From assembly GCF_918797525.1 (NCBI RefSeq), contig NZ_OU963893.1, positions 2,604,001-2,668,000 of the forward strand: 64,000 nt of DNA. The letters are read 5' to 3'. The notes below the pieces were generated by a model. That model had not been told where the DNA came from and did no database searches. It saw only the letters and a program-made list of their open reading frames with translations. Both the position numbers and the translations under genes were made by a program. This stretch comes from an unidentified bacterial endosymbiont (GTDB taxonomy: Bacteria; Pseudomonadota; Gammaproteobacteria; Enterobacterales; Enterobacteriaceae). This document shows, piece after piece, positions 27,928 through 38,710 of the stretch (position 1 is its first letter; the number at the start of each line of letters is the position of its first letter).

Positions 27928-28602
27928 TTAGTTCCTTATCAATACTGACCGGGAGGCCCAGAAATCGGTCAGACATTGCCAGTTGAGTTCCCGTGTTGAA
28001 TGAAGTTGTAGCCCTGCATGCACAAGGCCTGCGCCGATACCTACCGATAACATACCTGCCGCGTTAATCGCCTCGATGCCAGCAGCGGCGTCTTCAATAC
28101 CGATAGCCTCTTCGGGACGGACATTCAGCCCCGCACACGCTGCCAGGAAAATTTCGGGGTCGGGTTTTGAGCAGACGATACGTGAGGCATCAGCACAAAA
28201 ATCAAAGGCATTGTGAATGCCCAGCGCCTGCAGAATGCCAGGGGCATTTAGCGAAACCGAGGCCAGCCCTATCCTGACGTTCGCGCCACGGATCGCCACC
28301 AAAAGGTCGTGAATACCCGGCAGGAGTGAATCCTGAGTCAGAGACGCCAGCGACCGCACATAGAGGTCATTTTTTTTACCGGCAAGCGCCAGGCACTGCT
28401 TATCGTTGAATGCCCCCTCTTTCCCTCCGTAGCGCAGGATCCGCTGCAGAGAATCCATACGACTGATCCCCTTTAACTGCTCGTTAAACGCTTCGTCAAA
28501 GGTGATGCCAACCTCCTTCGCCACGGCACGCCAGGCCAGAAAGTGCAGATGAGCCGTATCGGTTATCACGCCATCCAGATCAAATACCACAGCTTTAAGC
28601 AT
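27928..28602 (-). CDS. ycjU: Beta-phosphoglucomutase YcjU
   Basis: HAD-superfamily mutase converting beta-D-glucose 1-phosphate, the product of YcjT phosphorolysis, to glucose 6-phosphate. The nucleophile motif is [17 protein letters not shown] at the N-terminus, SVSLNAP gives the motif II serine and [11 protein letters not shown] with GIEDAAAGI the later motifs. The start is taken as 28602 (MLKAVV), matching the E. coli N-terminus; an ATG one codon earlier is possible. It overlaps the ycjT stop by a few bases. Confidence 0.94.
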   Translation of the reverse strand: MLKAVVFDLDGVITDTAHLHFLAWRAVAKEVGITFDEAFNEQLKGISRMDSLQRILRYGGKEGAFNDKQCLALAGKKNDLYVRSLASLTQDSLLPGIHDLLVAIRGANVRIGLASVSLNAPGILQALGIHNAFDFCADASRIVCSKPDPEIFLAACAGLNVRPEEAIGIEDAAAGIEAINAAGMLSVGIGAGLVHAGLQLHSTRELNWQCLTDFWASRSVLIRN

Positions 28603-30874
28603 CATCACGGCCCCCGCTGGTAGCGGTCCCATAATCAGGTGTAGTAAAGTCTTTCTGAGGCCATACTTGCCGCCCCGTTATGTTGATAGTCTTGCCCCAT
28701 AACGTCAGCGTGACGGGCGCGGTGGTTTCAGTGGTTAGAACATCGTTTTCGAACGTGAAGCGCATATGCGCCTCACGCCAGCGCAATGGAAATGCCAGCC
28801 TGTGCCAGTGAGGCGGCATCTTTGGCGCGAGAGAGAGCTCTCCCTTCTCGATCTGCAGACCGGCAAATCCCTGAATCACGCCGGACCAGATTGCGCCAGT
28901 CGCAGCAGCGTGGATACCCTCGTCACTGCTGTGCGGGTCTTCCCCCAGGTCGATAGCTATACCGTCTCGCCAGAAGGCATAGGCCCGGTCCGTATCGCCA
29001 CAACGCGCGCTGACAATCCCATGAATAGATTTACTGAGCGAAGAGTCGTGAATGGTGCGAGGCTCGTAGAAAGCCAGATTAGCGGCGCATTGTTGACTCG
29101 TGAATTTTTCTGGCAGCAGGTAGTTCAGCATTACCACATCGGCCTGTTTCAGGATCTGCATCTCATTTACTTCCGCCCGGGAGTAATCATGCAAAATAGT
29201 CTGCTTGCCTGCTTTCGCTTTGTAGCGGCTCAGGTCAATGGCGGGTTTCGACAGGAAGGTATCGTCCTGGGGAAGTACCCCGTCGGCAGTGGCTTGTGGT
29301 AACCACAGCTGCGCCAGAAACTGGCTGGCAAGTTGAGTAAAATGCGCGTCTTCATGGCCAAACATCGCGAGAAACCGGGATGCGCATGCAACGTTGTGCC
29401 AGGCCAGGTAGTTGGTATAAGCGTTATTGTTGACGTGCTCTGTATACTCATCCGGCCCAATCACATTATGGATTTCCAGACGCCCCTTTACCTGTTTAGC
29501 GCGCGCCATCCAGAACGATGCAGTTTCCAGTAACAGCGTCAGCCCTTCTTTACGCATAAAAACATCATCGTGCGTCGCCTGCCAGTATGTAACTACGGCC
29601 CATGCGATATCCGCCACGATGTGGTGCTCGGCCTGTGCAGAAGCCACTTTCTGACGAATCCCGGTGCGAATATTGATTGCCGCAAATTCTGGTGTCTCTT
29701 CCTGACCGCTGGCGGCACTCTCCCACGGAAACAGCGCACCTGACCAGCCGTGACGGCGGGCTTTTTCGCGCGCTCCCGGAAGCGTTAACCAGCGATAACG
29801 CAGCAGGCTGCGTGCCACTTGCGGCCGCGTGAAGAGGTGGAAAGGTAGCAGGAATATTTCGGTATCCCAGAATACGTGCCCCTTGTACCCTTCGCCGGTA
29901 AGGCCCTTAGCCGCAATGCTGATCCGCTCGTCGTGAGCAGGCGTCATTGCCGTCAGATGCCAGACGGCGTAATCCAGCGCAAGCTGATCCAGGTTATCTG
30001 AAGAGGCAACCTCTACCCGACTGTTTTTCCAGATATTTTCCCAGGCAGCCCCAGAGCTTTCAAGTAACGACGCATATCCTCGCTCAGCACTGCTTTTCAG
30101 TTCGGCCAGCGCATTATGCGCGAAGGTCTGGTGCGAAAGCACTTTGTCGCCACGGTGTGCGACCCATACTATCTTCTCGAGTGTGACAGTGTCACCTTTC
30201 GCGACACTTAACCCATAGTGGGCCGTTAAACTGCGGTTTTTCGCGGTAAAGCAGTTGTCGCTCTCCCTTGAGAGAGAGCAATATGCCGAGACCACGACAC
30301 TGGCGGCACGGTTCTGCGTTTCATAAATACCCTGCATATAATGCTGGTCAAACACACGGACCGAGATTTCATCCAGATGCTGTCTGCCGCTGTTCGTTTG
30401 CGTGGCATCAATGCCGGTTTTCAACACCAATTGCGCGTTTGCATCCACAGGCGTTATGGACAACCGCATCGCGACCAGCGGGAGTTGATCAAGAGAAACA
30501 AAACGGCGGCTCTCAATGCGGTAGCATTTCCCACCAGGCGAACGCCAAAGTACGCGGCGGCGCAGCTCACCGCTTGCAAAATCCAGCTCTCTTTCCCAGT
30601 CAAGAATATCGCCGGAGAGCAGAGTAAAGTTGACGCCATCCAGTTCAATCACGATACCGGTGATATCAGGCAAATTGACCAGTTCGTTAGTTTCATTTCG
30701 GCCGGCCCGATGATACAGCCCGGCAAGATACATCCCTCGCGTTTGCTGGGTATACTCCTCCTCATGCGTGGCGCGAAGGCCCAGATAACCATTACCGCAA
30801 GCCATAATGGATGCGTATTTATTCAGGCTGTGCGGGCAAAAAACCGGGTCAGATAATACAGACAGGTTCAGCAT
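28595..30874 (-). CDS. ycjT: Kojibiose phosphorylase YcjT
   Basis: GH65 inverting phosphorylase. The E. coli homologue cleaves kojibiose with phosphate to beta-glucose 1-phosphate and glucose. It is 759 residues. The catalytic acid is the glutamate in [11 protein letters not shown] near residue 475, and the substrate-recognition [11 protein letters not shown] lies near residue 340. The gene is followed by the mutase that uses its product, and it overlaps ycjS by seven bases. Confidence 0.95.
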   Translation of the reverse strand: MLNLSVLSDPVFCPHSLNKYASIMACGNGYLGLRATHEEEYTQQTRGMYLAGLYHRAGRNETNELVNLPDITGIVIELDGVNFTLLSGDILDWERELDFASGELRRRVLWRSPGGKCYRIESRRFVSLDQLPLVAMRLSITPVDANAQLVLKTGIDATQTNSGRQHLDEISVRVFDQHYMQGIYETQNRAASVVVSAYCSLSRESDNCFTAKNRSLTAHYGLSVAKGDTVTLEKIVWVAHRGDKVLSHQTFAHNALAELKSSAERGYASLLESSGAAWENIWKNSRVEVASSDNLDQLALDYAVWHLTAMTPAHDERISIAAKGLTGEGYKGHVFWDTEIFLLPFHLFTRPQVARSLLRYRWLTLPGAREKARRHGWSGALFPWESAASGQEETPEFAAINIRTGIRQKVASAQAEHHIVADIAWAVVTYWQATHDDVFMRKEGLTLLLETASFWMARAKQVKGRLEIHNVIGPDEYTEHVNNNAYTNYLAWHNVACASRFLAMFGHEDAHFTQLASQFLAQLWLPQATADGVLPQDDTFLSKPAIDLSRYKAKAGKQTILHDYSRAEVNEMQILKQADVVMLNYLLPEKFTSQQCAANLAFYEPRTIHDSSLSKSIHGIVSARCGDTDRAYAFWRDGIAIDLGEDPHSSDEGIHAAATGAIWSGVIQGFAGLQIEKGELSLAPKMPPHWHRLAFPLRWREAHMRFTFENDVLTTETTAPVTLTLWGKTINITGRQVWPQKDFTTPDYGTATSGGRDDA

Positions 30875-31923
30875 AGGGTTACGCTTTCCCCTTTTTCAGC
30901 CGCTTCATATAACGCCGCGACCAGCTGTTGAATAACCAGACCCTGCTCTGCATCAGCGATCATTACCGGCTCTCCCAGAATATGGCGAACAAAGGCATCC
31001 AGACTGCGAAAATGTCGCCGATCGTCAGCGTCTTCACGCTGCATAAGCGTTTGCAGTGCACCGGCATCATCGGTGTAAATATGTGCCGGAAACAGGGTGG
31101 CACCAGCTTTCTCGCCGCAGAAGGAGACGTTCATAATGGACTGCTCACGAATATTGAGTGCAAAAGAGGTGTCCAGACGCAGAATGCCGCCGTTGCTGAA
31201 TTCAATTGTGCCAAACAGCGCATCTTCAACGGTGAACTGAGCGGGATCCCACGCGCCAAACTGGCCGTTATTTTTACGGTTGCCTAATTTTTGATAGCTT
31301 TGCGCCGTGACCCGTTTGACTGCCGGAAAACCCAGGACGTACATCGCGGCATCCAGCATATGAATGCCGATATCAATCAGCGGTCCGCCGCCCTGCAGCG
31401 ATTTATTAGTAAATACGCCCCAGCCAGGAACACCGCAGCGCCGTAGCGCTTGCGCCGACGTATAGTAGATTTCACCAAAGGTTCCACTCTGCACTGCCTC
31501 GCGCAACAGTTGCGTATCCAGCGCGAAACGATGATGAAAATCATACGCCAGCACTTTACCCGCCTTCCGGGCCGCAAGGCGCATTTCATCTGCCTGTTGA
31601 GGCGTCATGGCGGGAGGTTTTTCACACATAACATGGCAGCCCGCTTCCAGGGCCGCTAAAACGTGTTCAAAGTGAAAGCGATTAGGCGAACAAACGCTCA
31701 CCACATCCGGTTTCACCGCCCACAGCATCGCGTGCACGTCACTCCAGGCCGAGGCAATACCATAACGTTCAGCAAACGCTTGTGCCTGCTCAAGGCGGCT
31801 GTCCATGACAGCCTCCATGTGAACATCACTGCGCGTGGCGTAATACGAGGCATGCACTTTGTCTGCTACCTGCCCGGCGCCAATAATGGCGACACGCAGA
31901 GGCGAAGGTGTAGAAGCTCTCAT
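30868..31923 (-). CDS. ycjS: D-glucoside 3-dehydrogenase YcjS
   Basis: NAD-dependent oxidoreductase of the Gfo/Idh/MocA family. E. coli YcjS oxidises carbon 3 of glucosides. The Rossmann motif VAIIGAGQVADKVHASYY is at the N-terminus, the family motif CEKPPA near residue 95 and the catalytic GGGPLIDIGIHMLD (Asp and His) near 180. The start at 31923 has AAGGAAG upstream; an in-frame ATG at 31944 overlaps the ycjR stop. It works in series with YcjR and YcjQ. Confidence 0.94.
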   Translation of the reverse strand: MRASTPSPLRVAIIGAGQVADKVHASYYATRSDVHMEAVMDSRLEQAQAFAERYGIASAWSDVHAMLWAVKPDVVSVCSPNRFHFEHVLAALEAGCHVMCEKPPAMTPQQADEMRLAARKAGKVLAYDFHHRFALDTQLLREAVQSGTFGEIYYTSAQALRRCGVPGWGVFTNKSLQGGGPLIDIGIHMLDAAMYVLGFPAVKRVTAQSYQKLGNRKNNGQFGAWDPAQFTVEDALFGTIEFSNGGILRLDTSFALNIREQSIMNVSFCGEKAGATLFPAHIYTDDAGALQTLMQREDADDRRHFRSLDAFVRHILGEPVMIADAEQGLVIQQLVAALYEAAEKGESVTLC

Positions 31924-31937
31924 CGCGCTCGTCTTCC

Positions 31938-32726
31938 TTAGCATTCACGTAAATAATCGAGTGAGTCCTGATACGCCTGGGCGGGATCGTCGGCTCGTAC
32001 GCGACACTCGTAAACCACGTAACCCTGATAATTATCGGCGCGGAGTTGATCAAACAGCGCGGCGAAATCCAGGCTGCCGCTTCCCGGTTGGTAGCGATGA
32101 TTATCAGCAATATGGACATGTCCCAGCAGGTAGCGGTTTTCATGCAGCGCATCCAATAGGGAGTCTTCTTCAATGTTCATATGGTAAAAATCACCGATGA
32201 TCTGCACATGGTTGAGTGCATTCTCTTCGATGTAGCGACGCGCTTCTGCCAGGGTATTAATCATGTGATCCTGATAGCGGTTCAGCGGCTCAAGATAGAC
32301 GGTTGTCCCGGTACGTGCCGCCACATCATCCAGCCAGCGAAGTGAAGCGCTGACCGCCTTACGATCCCCTTCCAGACTGCGCGGAGAAGTCATTGGCGGC
32401 AGACGGAAAGTAAACATTCCCCAGGCGGCTGGCACGATAATCCCCTTTCCGCCCACCTCCGCGAGCGCCTCAAGGATACGTTCAATTTGCTTTAATCCGT
32501 TCAGACGGCGCTCTTCAATAAAGTCGCCTATCCAGCCATCGTAACCACCGCAGGCTGTTGTGACCGGTAAGCCAGTGGCGATGATAGCCGCTTTAACCTC
32601 GTCGAGATTATCCACCAGCAGTTTGCCGTCTATTTCATAGCCATCAAATCCCATACCCTTGATGTACTTAAATTTTTCGAGAACTGGTGTCGGGAAGAAG
32701 GCCTGATTCTGCGTTGCGATTTTCAT
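31938..32726 (-). CDS. ycjR: 3-dehydro-D-guloside 4-epimerase YcjR
   Basis: Sugar phosphate isomerase/epimerase-like TIM barrel (AP endonuclease 2 fold) with metal. In E. coli it epimerises carbon 4 between 3-ketoglucosides and 3-ketogulosides. It is 262 residues. Metal ligands are seen in VYLEPLNRYQ (Glu), IGDFYHMNIEE (Asp, His), HVHIADNHRY and the final VVYECRV (Glu). It sits between the two 3-dehydrogenases of the pathway. Confidence 0.94.
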   Translation of the reverse strand: MKIATQNQAFFPTPVLEKFKYIKGMGFDGYEIDGKLLVDNLDEVKAAIIATGLPVTTACGGYDGWIGDFIEERRLNGLKQIERILEALAEVGGKGIIVPAAWGMFTFRLPPMTSPRSLEGDRKAVSASLRWLDDVAARTGTTVYLEPLNRYQDHMINTLAEARRYIEENALNHVQIIGDFYHMNIEEDSLLDALHENRYLLGHVHIADNHRYQPGSGSLDFAALFDQLRADNYQGYVVYECRVRADDPAQAYQDSLDYLREC

Positions 32727-32743
32727 TACTTGCTCTCCTTAGC

Positions 32744-33796
32744 TTAAAAAGTGACGCCCATTTTGATGCTCAGTTCGGGATGTAAATCGACATACTTCAT
32801 ATAGCTTTCATCGCTATGGGTGAATGTCACTATCGGGTCAATCAGATCGTTACAGTTGAGATAACCGTTCATCAACAATGTCCAGCAGGTCTCTTCTATG
32901 CGTTTGCGGCTCCAGCGCGGGTAGTCAGGATTGGGTTCACTGCAGGCTCGGGAAAAGACAATTTTCGCGTTATTGAAGTGCGCTTCACGGCCAAGGTTGA
33001 AGCCTCCGGCAAAGGGTTTTGCGAAAGCGACGTAAGCAATGGTTCCGCCGTAAGCAAGCCCGCGCAGGGCAGACTGCAGCGCGTCTGCATGACCGCTGGT
33101 TTCGATGAAAACGTCCGCCCCCTGCTTAGCGGTCAGCTTTTTGATTTCAAGGCCGATATCGGTACCGACAGGGTTTAGACAGTAATCCGCCCCGTGGCGA
33201 CGGGCAATCTCGCAGCGGTGATCAATAGGATCGACGCCAATAACGATAGACGCGCCGGCTTTTTTGGCCAGTTGAATCGCTATCTGCCCAATGGCCCCTA
33301 GCCCCACGACAACTACATAATCCCCGACCCGCACGTTAGCATCACGCACGCCGCTCATCGCGAACTGTGCCGGGTCATAACAAACCGCGTTTTTCCAGGA
33401 CGCCCCCTCCGGCATTTTGCGCAACTTGTAGTTATCAATGGCGTTGACAATCACCGTCTCCTGCAGCGGGCCATAACAGCAGACCTGCTCACCCGTCTGG
33501 TAGTCCCTCACCCTGGCGCCGCATTCAACGATCTCGCCCACGACCATGTTTCCTAACTGAAACTTTCCGAACTCAATACCGCGGACAGCCCCCTCTTCAC
33601 GCGGCGTAAATAACTGCCACTCCGCGTTAAAATCTTCATTAATAAACGGACTGGCCGCCCTGAAATCCACGACCTCTGTTCCGTGTTTAGGCGCACCATA
33701 ACGAACGTGAATTTTCACTTCGTTATCGGCCACGGGACGATCTTCATACTCAACCAGCGCCGCCACACGCGGCGCAGTAGCAACTAACTTTTTCAT
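32744..33796 (-). CDS. ycjQ: D-guloside 3-dehydrogenase YcjQ
   Basis: Medium-chain, zinc-type alcohol dehydrogenase. In E. coli it reduces the 3-keto group of gulosides with NADH. It is 350 residues from the start at 33796, which has AAGGAG and matches MKKLVATAPRVAALVEYEDR of E. coli; the longer frame to 33841 runs into ycjP. The cofactor motif VVVGLGAIGQIAIQLAKKAG is near residue 170. Only some of the usual structural zinc cysteines are visible. Confidence 0.94.
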   Translation of the reverse strand: MKKLVATAPRVAALVEYEDRPVADNEVKIHVRYGAPKHGTEVVDFRAASPFINEDFNAEWQLFTPREEGAVRGIEFGKFQLGNMVVGEIVECGARVRDYQTGEQVCCYGPLQETVIVNAIDNYKLRKMPEGASWKNAVCYDPAQFAMSGVRDANVRVGDYVVVVGLGAIGQIAIQLAKKAGASIVIGVDPIDHRCEIARRHGADYCLNPVGTDIGLEIKKLTAKQGADVFIETSGHADALQSALRGLAYGGTIAYVAFAKPFAGGFNLGREAHFNNAKIVFSRACSEPNPDYPRWSRKRIEETCWTLLMNGYLNCNDLIDPIVTFTHSDESYMKYVDLHPELSIKMGVTF

Positions 33797-33824
33797 GACC
33801 TGCTCCTTGTTAAAATCGGCCGCC

Positions 33825-34667
33825 TCAGCCTTTAACGCCACCGGCGGTTAAACCACTTTTAATAAAACGTTCAGAAAGCGCATACATAATGACCACCGGC
33901 AGAGCTGTCACCAGCGATGCCGCCATCATGCGACCCCAGATATAATCTGGCGTACTGAAGAGCGTGTTCAGCCCTACCGGCAAGGTGAAATGGCTGGCAC
34001 TTGACAAGAAGATGGATGCAAACAGATAGTCGTTCCACGCCACCATAAAGCAGTAGACGAAGACCGAGACCAGACCGGAAATCGCCAGCGGCACGGTAAT
34101 GCGGAAGATAATTTGCAGACGGTTAAGCCCATCCATCATTGCCGCTTCTTCTATTTCATCCGGGATAGTGTCGAAATAGCTACGAAGCATGAACACCGCC
34201 GTAGGCAAGGTTTGGGTCACCATGGTGATGATGAGTGCCAGTTCGGTATCGTAGATCCCAAGTGCGGTAATGATTTTGAAAAGCGGCACCACCAGCAAAA
34301 TCCCGGAAAACATATAGACGGTGTAGAAGCTGGCATTGATTGTCGCGCGGCCCCTGAAACGCAATTTGGATAACGCATACGCCCCCAGGGTACCGAGAAA
34401 TACCGCAATCACCGACGACGTCAGCGACACCACCATGCTGTTTCGAAAGTAATCGACAAACGGGAAGATCTGCGGATTGAAAATGTCGATGTAATGCTGC
34501 AGCGTCCATATCTGGGGCAAAATGGTCGGATGCAGCGATATCGCCTCTTTCGCGCTCTTTAATGACGTCATTAGCATCACAAAGAATGGAAAAAGCGTGA
34601 TTATTAAAAATACCGCCAGTCCCAGATAAAAACCTATACGTCCCAGCACACGTTTATTTGTTGCCAT
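33825..34667 (-). CDS. ycjP: Sugar ABC permease YcjP
   Basis: Inner-membrane permease of the MalG type, 280 residues with six hydrophobic helices. The EAA loop that contacts the ATPase is EIEEAAMMDGLNRLQIIFRI near residues 170-190. The C-terminus overlaps nothing, while the start overlaps ycjO by 14 bases, so the two permease subunits are co-translated. Confidence 0.95.
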   Translation of the reverse strand: MATNKRVLGRIGFYLGLAVFLIITLFPFFVMLMTSLKSAKEAISLHPTILPQIWTLQHYIDIFNPQIFPFVDYFRNSMVVSLTSSVIAVFLGTLGAYALSKLRFRGRATINASFYTVYMFSGILLVVPLFKIITALGIYDTELALIITMVTQTLPTAVFMLRSYFDTIPDEIEEAAMMDGLNRLQIIFRITVPLAISGLVSVFVYCFMVAWNDYLFASIFLSSASHFTLPVGLNTLFSTPDYIWGRMMAASLVTALPVVIMYALSERFIKSGLTAGGVKG

Positions 34668-35535
34668 TGAGGTTCACCCTTTTTCCGGCCAGAAGAATGA
34701 CGGTCAAAATGATCACAAATAGCACCACGGAGATAGCCGCGGCCTTGCCCAGATCATTGAACGCAAAGGCGGTTTTGTAGAGATACACGCCCAGAATATC
34801 GACCCTGGTGGTCAGCAGATACACATCGGCAAACATATAGAACATCCATATCGTTCGCAGCGTGATGACGGTTGCCAGTACCGGCATAATCGCGGGAAGC
34901 GTGACGATGCGAAAACGCTGCCAGCCATTCGCGCCGTCCATCTCAGCCGCTTCGTACAACGATTTATCGATGGTCTGCAGGATCGCGAGGAACGAGATAA
35001 ACGCATACGGGAAATAGCGCCAGATGGCGAAAAGTACTACCAGCGCAAAGCTGCTGCCGGGATTGTCGAACCACAGCGGCGCCTGGTCATACAGATGCAG
35101 CAGGTCAACCCCGAGATAATTCACTATCCCGTAGCCGTTGTTGAACATGTACTTCCAGGCAAACACCAACGATATTGACGGCGTGACGTAGGACAAAATC
35201 ACCAGCGAACGTGCCGTTTTGCGCAGGCGAAATTCGCGGTTAAAGAAAATAGCAACGGCGAGCCCGAGACCAGTACTGCCCACTACGACCAGGGCGGTAT
35301 ACCAGAACGTCATCCATAATGAGTGCCAGAAAGCTACATCACTCAGGATACGAATGTAATTGTCCAGCCCAACAAACACGGCGCTAATGCGCGGGTTAAG
35401 AGGCAGGCGTAAAAAACTGATTTCTATGTTGGAAATCATCGGCCAGGCCACCAGGCCCCCCAGCAAAATCAGGCTGGGGGCCAGCAGCAGCATGGCGAAA
35501 GGCATATCTGAACGACCAGAAAACAGCGTCTTCAT
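34654..35535 (-). CDS. ycjO: Sugar ABC permease YcjO
   Basis: Inner-membrane permease of the MalF/UgpA type, 293 residues, with six helices. The EAA loop is LYEAAEMDGANGWQRFRIV near residues 193-211. It pairs with YcjP and receives sugar from the binding protein YcjN. The signal-like N-terminus (MPFAMLLLAPSLILLGGLVAW) is the first membrane helix. Confidence 0.95.
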   Translation of the reverse strand: MKTLFSGRSDMPFAMLLLAPSLILLGGLVAWPMISNIEISFLRLPLNPRISAVFVGLDNYIRILSDVAFWHSLWMTFWYTALVVVGSTGLGLAVAIFFNREFRLRKTARSLVILSYVTPSISLVFAWKYMFNNGYGIVNYLGVDLLHLYDQAPLWFDNPGSSFALVVLFAIWRYFPYAFISFLAILQTIDKSLYEAAEMDGANGWQRFRIVTLPAIMPVLATVITLRTIWMFYMFADVYLLTTRVDILGVYLYKTAFAFNDLGKAAAISVVLFVIILTVILLAGKRVNLNGNK

Positions 35536-35557
35536 AATTCCCTTGCGCAGCGCGCTC

Positions 35558-36850
35558 CTATCGTTGTGAAATCAGATCAGTCAGTCGCTTCTGGCTGTTG
35601 CTCAACGTTGTGCTGAGATCGTGCTGTCCCACCGTCACGTTATGCACCATGGAACTGATGATGCCGGAGCCCGTTACGTCGCCCATGCGGGTGAAATTTT
35701 TATCGCCCACGGCGCCGAATACCTGCACATTTGGAAACTGCGCAATCAACTCATAAGGCAGTTGGCCAAAGGCCTTAATGACATCGTTGTTTTTCCAGTT
35801 CTCGGTGCCAACCACAAGTTTATTAACCGGCAGTGCAGCACCCGGGGACATCATGACCCAGTCCGACGCGTTTTGAGCCTGCTCCATCCAGGTGACGAAT
35901 TTCTGTGCCGCTTTGGTTTCGTCTTCTGTTTGGCCGTTTGTGATGGTCAGAGAGGTGACCATGCCGTAGACGGCAGCAGATTTTTCAGTCGGGACCACAA
36001 ATCCCAGATTGGCAGGATCCCCGTCTTGATAAACGGCTGGCAGAATATAGGTTGAGTAAACGGCCATTGGTGCAGAGCCGTTCATAAAGGCGTCTTTGAT
36101 TTCCATGACATCGTTTGAGCCGGGCATAGTGGTTGCCGCCAGGCTTTTATAAAATGCTAACGCCTTCGCCATTTCGGGCGTATCAATCTCAATATTGCCC
36201 CTGGCATCAAAGACGTTTGCCCCACCTGAAAGGGCAAATTGTGAAAACGCCTGTTCAGTCATCACGCTTTCCGCTGTAGGCAGTGCGATGCCATAGTGTT
36301 TTTTGCCCGGGTCGTTGAGCGCCTGGCTGGCTTTTAAGAGTTGTTCCCAGTTATGAGGCTCTTCTATTCCCGCTGCCGCAAGCACATCTTTGTGATACCA
36401 GACGCCGGAGAGCCAGGCGCTGATCGGGACCCCCGTCCACCCCTCACCGTCTTCAGTGCGAACGACACGCAGGATGCCGTCATAGAAAGTGCTTTCGCCC
36501 ACCGCGTTGATTGCATCGGCCACCGCGTCACGATCCAGCAGTTGTTCTTTATCCATCACTTTTGCGTAGTCATGGCTAATTTCGATCACTTCCGGCAATG
36601 CGCCCGTGCGGGCCAGCGTAATGACCTTGGTGTTGTAGGCATCTTCTTCTACCGGCACCTGTTTCACCGCTATGGTCGGGTTCTCTTTCTCAAATTTCTC
36701 AATCAGTTTCGTGATCACTTCCTGCCGCTCCTGCTCTACCGACGAGTGCATAAACTCGATGGTCACGACAGATTCTTTGTCTTCTTTGCAGCCTGATAAC
36801 AGGGCGCACGAAACCAGTGCTGATAACAGCACAATACTCGGCGTTTTCAT
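35558..36850 (-). CDS. ycjN: Sugar-binding lipoprotein YcjN
   Basis: Extracytoplasmic solute-binding protein, family 1, 430 residues. The lipobox LLSGC at residues 17-21 means it is anchored as a lipoprotein, probably to the inner membrane. The binding-protein signature FEKENPTIAVKQVPV is near the N-terminus. It delivers a disaccharide or glucoside to YcjOPV. It follows ycjM by 14 bases. Confidence 0.95.
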   Translation of the reverse strand: MKTPSIVLLSALVSCALLSGCKEDKESVVTIEFMHSSVEQERQEVITKLIEKFEKENPTIAVKQVPVEEDAYNTKVITLARTGALPEVIEISHDYAKVMDKEQLLDRDAVADAINAVGESTFYDGILRVVRTEDGEGWTGVPISAWLSGVWYHKDVLAAAGIEEPHNWEQLLKASQALNDPGKKHYGIALPTAESVMTEQAFSQFALSGGANVFDARGNIEIDTPEMAKALAFYKSLAATTMPGSNDVMEIKDAFMNGSAPMAVYSTYILPAVYQDGDPANLGFVVPTEKSAAVYGMVTSLTITNGQTEDETKAAQKFVTWMEQAQNASDWVMMSPGAALPVNKLVVGTENWKNNDVIKAFGQLPYELIAQFPNVQVFGAVGDKNFTRMGDVTGSGIISSMVHNVTVGQHDLSTTLSNSQKRLTDLISQR

Positions 36851-36864
36851 TTTTACGGTCCTTT

Positions 36865-38562
36865 TTAGTTTTCTCTAATCCACATTACCTGCCATGGATT
36901 AAGGGTCAGAATCGTGCCAGTAATAGTGAATCCAGCAATCAATTCCCTGCCGGATTGAATATCTGAAAAGATGTTTTGTGCTTTATCACTAAAATTAAAC
37001 AGGGCAGTAACACGCTCGCCGCTTTTAGCCGTACGAACGATTTTAAAAACATGCTCACCTGAAGTTGAGAAAATAGCCTGTGCGTCTGGGTGAAATGCAT
37101 TTTCGGCCCGTCTGATTGCAATCAACGCCGTGAGTTCACAATATATTTTTTGACGTAATGGATTATTTCCATCAAGATCGGCATGAATATCTTCTGCAGC
37201 ATATTTCTTTCTGTTAATAGCGCGATTATATCCCAATCGCTTAACGCCTTCGTAATCGTTCCGGGATCCCAAAACACTCTGAATATAGATAGCGGGCACG
37301 CCGGGAAAACTGAGTAAGACAGCATGAGCCATCATAAACCGGGCAATACGCTGATTGTCATCGTTCTCTTTTTTGCTTAATGCATCGAGATACGTGACAT
37401 TGATTTCATAAGGGCTACGCGTTCCGTCAGGATTATTTTTCCAGCTAACCAGCGCCCCTTCCTGCTGCAGCGTTTCGACAAGTGAGAGGATCTCCTGCTC
37501 AGGTAAAATTCCGCGTAGTGGATTAAGGCCAATACCGTCATGGGACGCCAGAAAATTAAACCAGGTCGTGTTGTTTGAGGGGAGCTTTAGCGACACCGCC
37601 CACTGACAAAGCGCGCGGACATCCTGGCGATGAACCGCATGCAGAACCAGCGGAGGCAACGAGAACTGATATACCATCTGGGCTTCGTTTTCCCCGTCAC
37701 CGAAGTAGGCGATATTGTCGTTATGCGGGACATTTGTCTCGGTGATGATAACCGTGCCCGGCGCCACCGCGTCTGCAATGGCCCGAAAGAGCTGAATAAG
37801 CAGGTGCGTTTGCTTAAGGTGAATACAGCGTGTTCCCGGGATCTTCCACATAAAACCCACCGCATCGAGGCGGATATAATTTGCCCCCTCAATGAGATAG
37901 TGAAGCAGCACGTCGACCATCGCAATCAGCACCTGTGGAGAGGCAAAATTAAGGTCGACCTGGTCTTCACTGAAGGTGGTCCAAAGGTGGCGGATACTGC
38001 CATCATCAAGCGTAAAAGGCGTAAGGAGCGGTAATGCGCGGGGACGCGTAACTGCGGATAAATCAGTTTCAGGATCGACAGAAATAAAGAAATCTTCATA
38101 CCCTGGCTTTTGCGCCAGATAATGCGCAAACCACTCGCTTTTTGCAGACATGTGGTTGCAAACAAAATCAAACATCAGACTGGCCGACTGCTTTAATTCG
38201 GCGACATCTTGCCACCCTCCGGTATCCGGCGCGACCTGGTGATAATCAATAACGGAAAATCCGTCATCGGATGACCACGGATAAAAAGGCAAAAGATGGA
38301 CGTGAGAAAAAGAATCAGAGAGCCAGTGGTTATATACACGCGTGAAAACGGGCAGCGCCTTCTCCCCTCTTGCGATAAACTGATCGGCATAGGTTATCAG
38401 GACAATATCGTTTTCATCCCAACCCGGCTTACGTTTTTCAGTAATAAACTCGGCGGCCAGGCTCACTTTTTCTGACAGCATTTTCAGATGCTCGTCAGAA
38501 AACTTTGTTCCATAAATAAGACTGATTAATTTTTTAATTTTAGCGTTCACGTTGTTTTCCAT
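36865..38562 (-). CDS. ycjM: GH13 sugar phosphorylase YcjM
   Basis: Glycoside hydrolase family 13 subfamily 18 phosphorylase, 565 residues. E. coli YcjM is reported as a glucosylglycerate phosphorylase. The catalytic nucleophile Asp is in NYIRLDAVGFMWK and the acid/base Glu in TVIITETNVPHND; LASHDGIGLNPLRG supplies the transition-state Asp. It is the first gene of the long ycjM-V operon. The start codon abuts an imperfect palindrome TGGTAGCGGTCCCA (38562-38575, plus strand) with the central CG of LacI-type operators. Confidence 0.93.
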   Translation of the reverse strand: MENNVNAKIKKLISLIYGTKFSDEHLKMLSEKVSLAAEFITEKRKPGWDENDIVLITYADQFIARGEKALPVFTRVYNHWLSDSFSHVHLLPFYPWSSDDGFSVIDYHQVAPDTGGWQDVAELKQSASLMFDFVCNHMSAKSEWFAHYLAQKPGYEDFFISVDPETDLSAVTRPRALPLLTPFTLDDGSIRHLWTTFSEDQVDLNFASPQVLIAMVDVLLHYLIEGANYIRLDAVGFMWKIPGTRCIHLKQTHLLIQLFRAIADAVAPGTVIITETNVPHNDNIAYFGDGENEAQMVYQFSLPPLVLHAVHRQDVRALCQWAVSLKLPSNNTTWFNFLASHDGIGLNPLRGILPEQEILSLVETLQQEGALVSWKNNPDGTRSPYEINVTYLDALSKKENDDNQRIARFMMAHAVLLSFPGVPAIYIQSVLGSRNDYEGVKRLGYNRAINRKKYAAEDIHADLDGNNPLRQKIYCELTALIAIRRAENAFHPDAQAIFSTSGEHVFKIVRTAKSGERVTALFNFSDKAQNIFSDIQSGRELIAGFTITGTILTLNPWQVMWIREN

Positions 38563-38575
38563 GGTAGCGGTCCCA
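38562..38575. promoter_or_regulatory. Possible LacI-type operator before ycjM
   Basis: The 14-base sequence TGGTAGCGGTCCCA matches its own complement at 10 of 14 positions around a central CG, as LacI-family operators do. YcjW is the obvious candidate ligand. Its position at the start codon is unusual, which lowers confidence. Confidence 0.35.
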
Positions 38576-38710
38576 CGAAGGGCAATCTACTCCCATGAAA
38601 TATATCTGTCAACGGACCTGGAGGCAGAAAACACGATCGCCAAGCCGCTCAGCGCATTATTGTGAGCTGGTGCAAAGAAAGAATGAAAAAGAGAGAAGCG
38701 CTGAAGATGA

